Shown one piece after another: positions 58,599-64,000 of a stretch of 64,000 nt of DNA. The stretch is from Rattus norvegicus (lineage: Eukaryota > Chordata > Mammalia > Rodentia > Muridae): positions 21,029,564 through 21,093,563 of the forward strand of contig NC_086036.1 of NCBI RefSeq assembly GCF_036323735.1. Direction: 5' to 3'. The translations under genes and the position numbers were made by a program. Positions within the stretch are counted from its first letter, which is position 1. Each line of letters starts with the position of its first letter. Under the pieces are notes generated by a model. The model saw nothing but the letters and a program-made list of their open reading frames with translations. It ran no database searches and had not been told where the DNA came from.

Positions 58599-58941
58599 TC
58601 CTTTGAATTCTTAATGAAGTGGTTGCTTTCATTCCCAGTCCACTCAATTCAAATCTTCTTTTATTCTCTTCATATAAATAGTTGAACGGACAATGACTTT
58701 GTTCATCTTCTCAAAGGCAAAATGTCATGTGGAAAAGTTGCTCTCTATGGTTTATTATTCTTTCTCATTGGTGGTATCTCCCACAACTTATACTCTGTAA
58801 GTGATAAACATCCTTCGCTCTATTTTTCTTCCTTCCTTCTTGAGATTTGAAAAGTACTATTTTAGTTCATGAAATTATTTTGTTTTGAAAAAAAGTGTAC
58901 AGTGCTTTCTCCATCTTCGTTCTTTTTGGGTTCATGTTTTT

Positions 58942-58972
58942 TTTTCCAGAGCTGGGGACCGAACCCAGGGCC
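58942..58972 (-). mobile_element. 31-bp 5'-truncated ID fragment
   Basis: Only the 3' end of an ID element is present (AGAGCTGGGGACCGAACCC then AGGGCC) with a short T/C tail. A perfect 17-bp TSD, TTTGGGTTCATGTTTTT, lies at 58,925-58,941 and 58,973-58,989. It is a genuine, extremely truncated retrotransposition. Confidence 0.93.
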
Positions 58973-58989
58973 TTTGGGTTCATGTTTTT

Positions 58990-60690
58990 GTCTGTCATAA
59001 ATTATTATATAATTCTCCCATTACTCTCTAACACTAGTGTAATTTCATTTTTAGATTTAGACCTATTATTCACAGTTATGTTAAATTCAAACTATGGTGT
59101 GAGGGGAAGTTAGGGGGAATTTTATATTTCAAATCTTAATTCAGTTGTTTAACTTTAAGTCCTTAAGATATAAAATTCCAGTTTATGACAAATTATCAGA
59201 TTTACCCATTAGACCTACTGTTTCTAGGTCTAAAGTACTCATTTGTTTTCTTGTTCTTTGCCTATCAATTGATTTCCAAACACTACACACTTTAAAGAGA
59301 CCCCATAAGCATAATTTCTACTTGAATACGGTTCTGTTTGCTAGAAACAGTCAGGCTACCATAAGCCTACGTCACTAATTAGTTAAACACATATAGAAGC
59401 ATTAAAACTGATTGCTCTTAATGCCATATAAATGTTGGCATTTCATAGAAATGCAGTTAATTATCATACACTGTCAATGTGAACTTTTAACACTTACAGA
59501 TGACATTTTATTTTTTTCTTCAAATCCAAATTTTAAAATCAGTATTTCTTTATTTCTGGTAAGTTTTACAAATTTCTATATACTTTAGTGATTACAACAC
59601 ATAATTATGATATAAAATACATCATACAAATACCAGATTAAGAATGCTGGAATACCTGTTAAAGTCAGGAAATGTTATACAACTACAATGAATGGGAAGG
59701 TCTTTGTTTTTTGTAGGTGTTGGTTTTTTTTTTAATTTTTTAATTTTTAATTTTTTGGGTTTTGCTTTTTTTGTTTTTGTTTGGTGTTGTTTCTTTTTTT
59801 ACACACATGAAGAGGGTCACCAAAGCTGGTCTCTACGTTCTGTATCTTACACAGGCTTTTGTGACATCAACATGTCAGGAAAGCCATTGCTCCTTGCTCA
59901 TGTCAGCTTACTTAGTATTTCTCTTTTTTCCTAACTCAACTTTAAATTTATATTACAGTCACTTTTATTTTAAGTATCTTTCAGACTGTGTTAGAGTTTT
60001 GAGTTATTTGAATTCTAACATACTAGTTTACAGCACAGATGCCGAGTCCCTGAGTGATGCGTGGATAAACATGTTAGTTGTGTCTTATGTACTTGTTCTC
60101 ATGGTACACTTAGCTTACCTAAGTGACAGTTTCTTTAACAGGGGGTCCACCTGAACTGCTGTACTTTGAGTTGCTTAATGGTGCTGAAGTCACTCTCCCA
60201 AGAGAGTCTGTCAATTAGTACATGCCTCATAACATTAAGGTATTTCTCATTTTGTGTATAATAATCAGAATCAAGAACACATGTTCCTTACACTGCCCCA
60301 TACTAGTGCTGTGAGAGTGAGGAAGTATCTTCACAACATTAATATTAATTTTAAGAAAACATAGAATTTTACTTATTATATGACCAAGCTACTCCTATTG
60401 CATTTAGCTGTAGTGTCCTTTGTTATTTATAAATACTATTGTGTCTGTCGCTGAGCTTTGCCACTAAAACTCAAAATCCTGGAAAGCAGGAAATGTGTTT
60501 TCAATTTTTCTTTTAACCCCATCCATATTGTTTGGGAGAAAGCCCAAAATTTTATGGAGTCTTAGACCTGATGGAAGCTCAAAGGATGCAGAGAGGTGAG
60601 GGGAGGATGCCAAAGAAATAGGAAGCCAGGCACACTGGCAAGCAGCTTGGCATCACCTCAGCCCAGGAACCAGCAGGATCCAGTAGGGAG
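58990..60690. other. Single-copy DNA, no gene recognised
   Basis: Contains a T-rich stretch at 59,706-59,800. A 130-codon frame from that stretch (59,762-60,154) starts in the T-run and has no recognised domain, although its hydrophobic Leu/Phe/Val content could mimic a membrane protein. Confidence 0.4.
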
Positions 60691-60694
60691 TGAT

Positions 60695-60850
60695 GGTTTG
60701 ACTCAGGTGGACTTGGGTTTTCATCCCAGCCCTGCTGTGAAATCACTCTGTAACCTTGGGCAAGTGCTCTAAACTTCTCCACCTGAGGCTCTGCACCTGA
60801 TATACGCAGTTAATAATGATAACCTGACTCTCTAGAGTACTGTGCATAGT
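60695..60850 (+). mobile_element. MIR SINE
   Basis: GACTTGGGTTTTCATCCCAGCCCTGCTGTG, AACCTTGGGCAAGTGCTCTAAACTTCTCCACCTGAGG and CTGATATACGCAG fit the MIR core. Ancient mammalian SINE with no TSD left. Confidence 0.85.
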
Positions 60851-61204
60851 AAACGCCACAAAAAAGTTAAATAATCTTTTAGTATCCTGAAAGAATTAGT
60901 CACTGTAAAAACAAAATGCGAGAACCAGGTTTGGTCTGTAAATCTCAGGGAACTCTTAAAAGGAATGGGAAATAATCTCTTGGCCACTGGCCAGGGCAAC
61001 AAACTTTTGGCTATCAGACACAAATAACAACCAATGGAGACAAAAAATAACGAGGAGTTTAAAGAAACATGAAACCTTCTACACAGTCAAGCAGTCACTG
61101 GAAAGAAAACGGAACTTCCCTGCTGTCAAAAGATTGTGAGTCATACCAATGATAAGGTCCAATTTCTAAAGTAGATGCAGGACCCATGTCACTCAAGAGT
61201 AAAT

Positions 61205-62120
61205 AATAATAACCTAATTAAAAATGAGCAAAGAACCAAATTGACATTTTACCAGTCATGATATTCAGATTTTAATTAGGTTTACATAAAAATGTTCAGT
61301 ATCCTGTGACTAAAGAAATGGCTTAACATGTAATTGCACTTATGTGCACATACAAGAAAATGCACACCCAAGCACTCCAGATAGAATGATAAAGGAAGGC
61401 TGAGATGATCACCAGAGAGATAAAGTTATCTACTTCCTCACAGGCACTTGAACTGCCACTCTGAAAAAGGTAATAGATGGCAAGTGCTGGGCAGTTGTGG
61501 AGAGAAAGAATTCTTAGCATATCAAGAGGAGAAATTTAGTTTTTGCAAGTGGTTTGATAGCCAGAGTCAAAGTGCTCAAGAAAGTACCTCTTATCCTAGC
61601 CACATGCTCTAGTAACCTCTGCTTTTGCTATGTTGAAATAGGATAAAACAAGCATGTCCCGAAGTACATTAAGCATTAATCATGAACAGAAAGCTATGTC
61701 CATCGACAGGTGGAGAGTGTTGAAACAGTGTGAACACTGATTTTTTTTCCCTCTTTACTTTTCAATTTCCTGTTTCTGGCATGACGTTACTCATCCTTGA
61801 AAAGAAAGCCCTTATTATTTGCAGTGGTGTGAATAAACCTGGGGGACCATGTACGGAAAGGAATAAGCCAAACAACAGAAAGAAAAATATTCCATGATAT
61901 CACATTTCTGGGAAATCTAAAGAAGTAAGTTACGCAATGTAGAGCATAGAACCCCAAGTTCAAAAGGTAAAAGGAAGGGGAAGAAAAGAGAAATGCATGT
62001 CAAATGTTCATGTTTTCAGTTACCAATGGGTAAGTCAAGAGACCTGATCTTAGGGATAGGATCTAGCTGGTGTTACTGTATCACATGACATCATCCTGCT
62101 GGGATAAATTGTACTTTCAC
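61205..62120 (+). mobile_element. Ancient L1M: ORF2 end and 3' region
   Basis: AAAATGAGCAAAGAACC, GGCAAGTGCTGGGCAGTTGTGGAGAGA, ATGTCCATCGACAGGTGGA, GTGAATAAACCTGGGGGACCATG, GAATAAGCCAAACA-ACAGAAAG and GATATCACATTTCTGGGAAATCTAAAGAAG follow the order of a pre-rodent L1 ORF2 C-terminus into its 3' UTR. Coding is fully decayed. Confidence 0.78.
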
Positions 62121-62289
62121 ACACAAGGTAAAAATGTGCTAGCATGCTTGATGTTCTCACAGTGAAAGTGTTCATCTGAACATCATGCAGTATATTTAAA
62201 CATGTATAATAACCTTGATGGTTTTCATGAAAACAAGTCTGTCAGCATGTCGGTGAAAGAGGTTTTCGAGATTAGGCTAACAGAAGTAG

Positions 62290-62580
62290 GAAGACATATT
62301 CTGAATGTAGGCTATAGCACTCTCCGAGCTTGAGGTATCAAGCGAATCCCAAGATGTAAGCAAAGCGGAGTGCAGGTGTTGAGGATTCCCTCCTTCCAAA
62401 TGCCTGAGAGAGGATGGAATGTGGCCAACTGGCTCTTGTTCTGCTACCATCACCACTACTTTGGGTCCATGATGAACTTTATCACTTTAAACTGTGAGCC
62501 AAAATAAACCTTTCCTTATCTAATCACTTTTTTGGCAGATATATTGGTCAGTGACATGGAAAAAGTAAGAACATAATAAT
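62290..62580. mobile_element. Old rodent repeat with URR1-like end
   Basis: CATGATGAACTTTATCACTTTAAACTGTGAGCCAAAATAAACCTTTCC and the following GGCAGATATATTGGTCAGTGACA fit the right end of the rodent repeat also seen at 33,895-34,300 and 56,995-57,340, in the same orientation. Confidence 0.55.
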
Positions 62581-63501
62581 TAATAAACAAATCTATTTTT
62601 TTCATATAGAAACTTTGATCTGGTGTTTTACACCATTGCCAAACCCGATGATGTTGAACCTTTGACCACAGTGCCTTCATCTGTAGCCTTGTTGATTGAC
62701 CTGAGGAGATCTGCTGAATTTAGCAACATGAAACCTCTCTTTAATTTCCATCAAAATACGTGATATTTACAGGAAAAATGTGATCTTCTTTCCTGGATTA
62801 CTAATAAAATAATAAAAAGATAGAACCAGAGAATTTGTGGAAATACTCAGGCTTAGACAGTAGCAAAGGCAAATGGAAGGCAAAGGACCAGCGAACATTT
62901 CTGCAGAGATAGAAGGATAGAATATTTAACCCCTGTCACTATTGACTATTCCTTTCTAAGGCATCAACCTACTCCCCATGGCCACAGAAATGACTTGAGA
63001 ATTGTTAGAATTGACATTCAATTAAATATAGAAAGATTTCATTCCTTTTTTAAAAAAAGAAATCAGTTGAAAATTTTATGGAGAACATGGGAGGGAATAA
63101 GAGACATATCTAAAGAGAAAGGACTGACCTCTTTCTTATCTGGGAAGTGAGGTAAGTTTCTCTGCTTTTAGTAAATAATGTGAAAAGCCCTGAATATGAT
63201 ACTGCTTTCTCCCTGTACCATTAGTGATGTCCAGGGTAATACTGACACTCACAGAGTAACCCCAATGCTGATCTTCTTCATACTTGTAGCACATATTATA
63301 TCCTATCCTCTTCTGCAGGCTTCCTCTATTTTACAAGTCAAAGAAGTAGCTATAGAATAATATCAGTTACTGAGCTTGGGGAGATCAATATTTAGTCAAG
63401 TAACCATTGATAAGTAGCCCATGTTTTAGTAGTAAGATCCATCATTCTCATGCAAAACAATCATGAACCACAAACACTCAGAGTGAGAGAGAGAAATATA
63501 C

Positions 63502-63504
<3 letters not shown>
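62581..63504. other. No gene recognised
   Basis: Single-copy-looking DNA. The part at 62,615-62,770 is repeat-free but shows no coding signal. Confidence 0.35.

Positions 63505-63533
<29 letters not shown>
63505..63533. repeat. (AC)14 microsatellite
   Basis: Uninterrupted AC run, preceded by a short GAGA stretch at 63,481-63,495. Confidence 0.95.
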
Positions 63534-63536
<3 letters not shown>

Positions 63537-64000
63537 GTGTAGATTGTTAGGAAGAAGAAGGATAAAGCTGCAGTGTGGGAGAGGTGAAAGGACAGTGGGA
63601 ATGAATAAGATCAACATGCACTATAGAAGTGTATGAGATGTTCAGACATTACTCAAGATATTATGCCAACGGCTTTCATTCCTAAGGAGCACCAGCCTGC
63701 CTGAGCCTGTAGCCTGCCCCTAGGACGAAGAAAATTTATTTCTGAGTACTCTGTGGAAAAACTGACTTTCCATTTTTAACATGTTAAACTTTTCAATTTT
63801 AGTTTCTGGGTAATTAAATATAAAGCATCAGTTAAGTAACTAAAAGCAAGGTTGGGTTCACTGTTATCAAAGTTAGCTTGTGTTCTTATCTACACATGAC
63901 CCAATCTGTGGGCTGAAATATAGAACAAAATAAATGGAGAAGGGGCAGAAAGTGGTAACAAGCAGCCTAGCTCATTCCTAGGTGATTAATCAGCACGGAG
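63534..64000. other. No feature seen
   Basis: Ends the window without a recognised element. Confidence 0.35.

Noticed and set aside
59762..60154. 130-codon hydrophobic frame
   Set aside because: Starts in a T-run that yields Phe/Leu; no family motif, no splice or promoter context. An overlapping second frame is also open.

Overview
The window looks like a gene-poor, AT-rich stretch of a murid rodent genome, most likely rat (Rattus). Five ID-family SINEs, several inserted with perfect or near-perfect target-site duplications (TSDs), occur beside rat-type L1, B2, B3, B1 and B4 copies, an ERV1 solo LTR and long CA, GA and CTTT microsatellites. I find no host protein-coding gene, no true tRNA or rRNA gene and no CRISPR array. 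Apart from one L1 ORF1, the open frames are chance frames in repeats, low-complexity DNA or 3' UTR-like sequence. Repeat family names come from recognised consensus features, not from a database search.  Layout. 0-2 kb: 5'-truncated L1 carrying a nested ID element. 4.4-6.5 kb: two antisense L1 3' regions. 9-17.2 kb: small SINE and L1 remnants, a CA repeat, an ID element with an (AAAAG)n tail, a 612-bp ERV1 solo LTR with a 4-bp TSD, and a B4. 18.4-20.0 kb: an L1 ORF2 remnant truncated at both ends. 20.7-26.8 kb: mostly single-copy DNA. 26.8-31.9 kb: the most notable locus, described next. 32-52 kb: mostly single-copy DNA with ID, hAT-like and L1 3'-end copies, and a repeat-poor block at 47.1-48.6 kb that could be regulatory. 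52-64 kb: dense old and young repeats, including inverted L1 pieces, an expanded B3, a full B2 and B3, a 31-bp ID fragment, a MIR and an ancient L1M.  Main locus (26,787-31,936). A rat L1 with a two-monomer 5' UTR and an intact 351-codon ORF1 runs into the first ~113 codons of ORF2. It then switches to about 1.18 kb of what looks like the 3' UTR of an unrelated polyadenylated mRNA, with ATTAAA 13 nt before an A7 run. It resumes in the last ~205 codons of ORF2 and the normal L1 3' UTR and A-rich tail. A perfect 14-bp TSD brackets the whole 5.15-kb composite. This points to one retrotransposition event in which reverse transcriptase switched L1 RNA to cellular mRNA to L1 RNA. The first switch in cDNA order lies where the mRNA poly(A) meets an A6 run in L1 ORF2.  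How the parts work together. ORF1 is the only frame that could still make a full-length known protein. The L1 5' UTR would be its promoter. ORF2 has lost most of its endonuclease and all of its reverse-transcriptase core, so the element cannot move on its own. The rest of the window is a record of L1-driven insertions of different ages.
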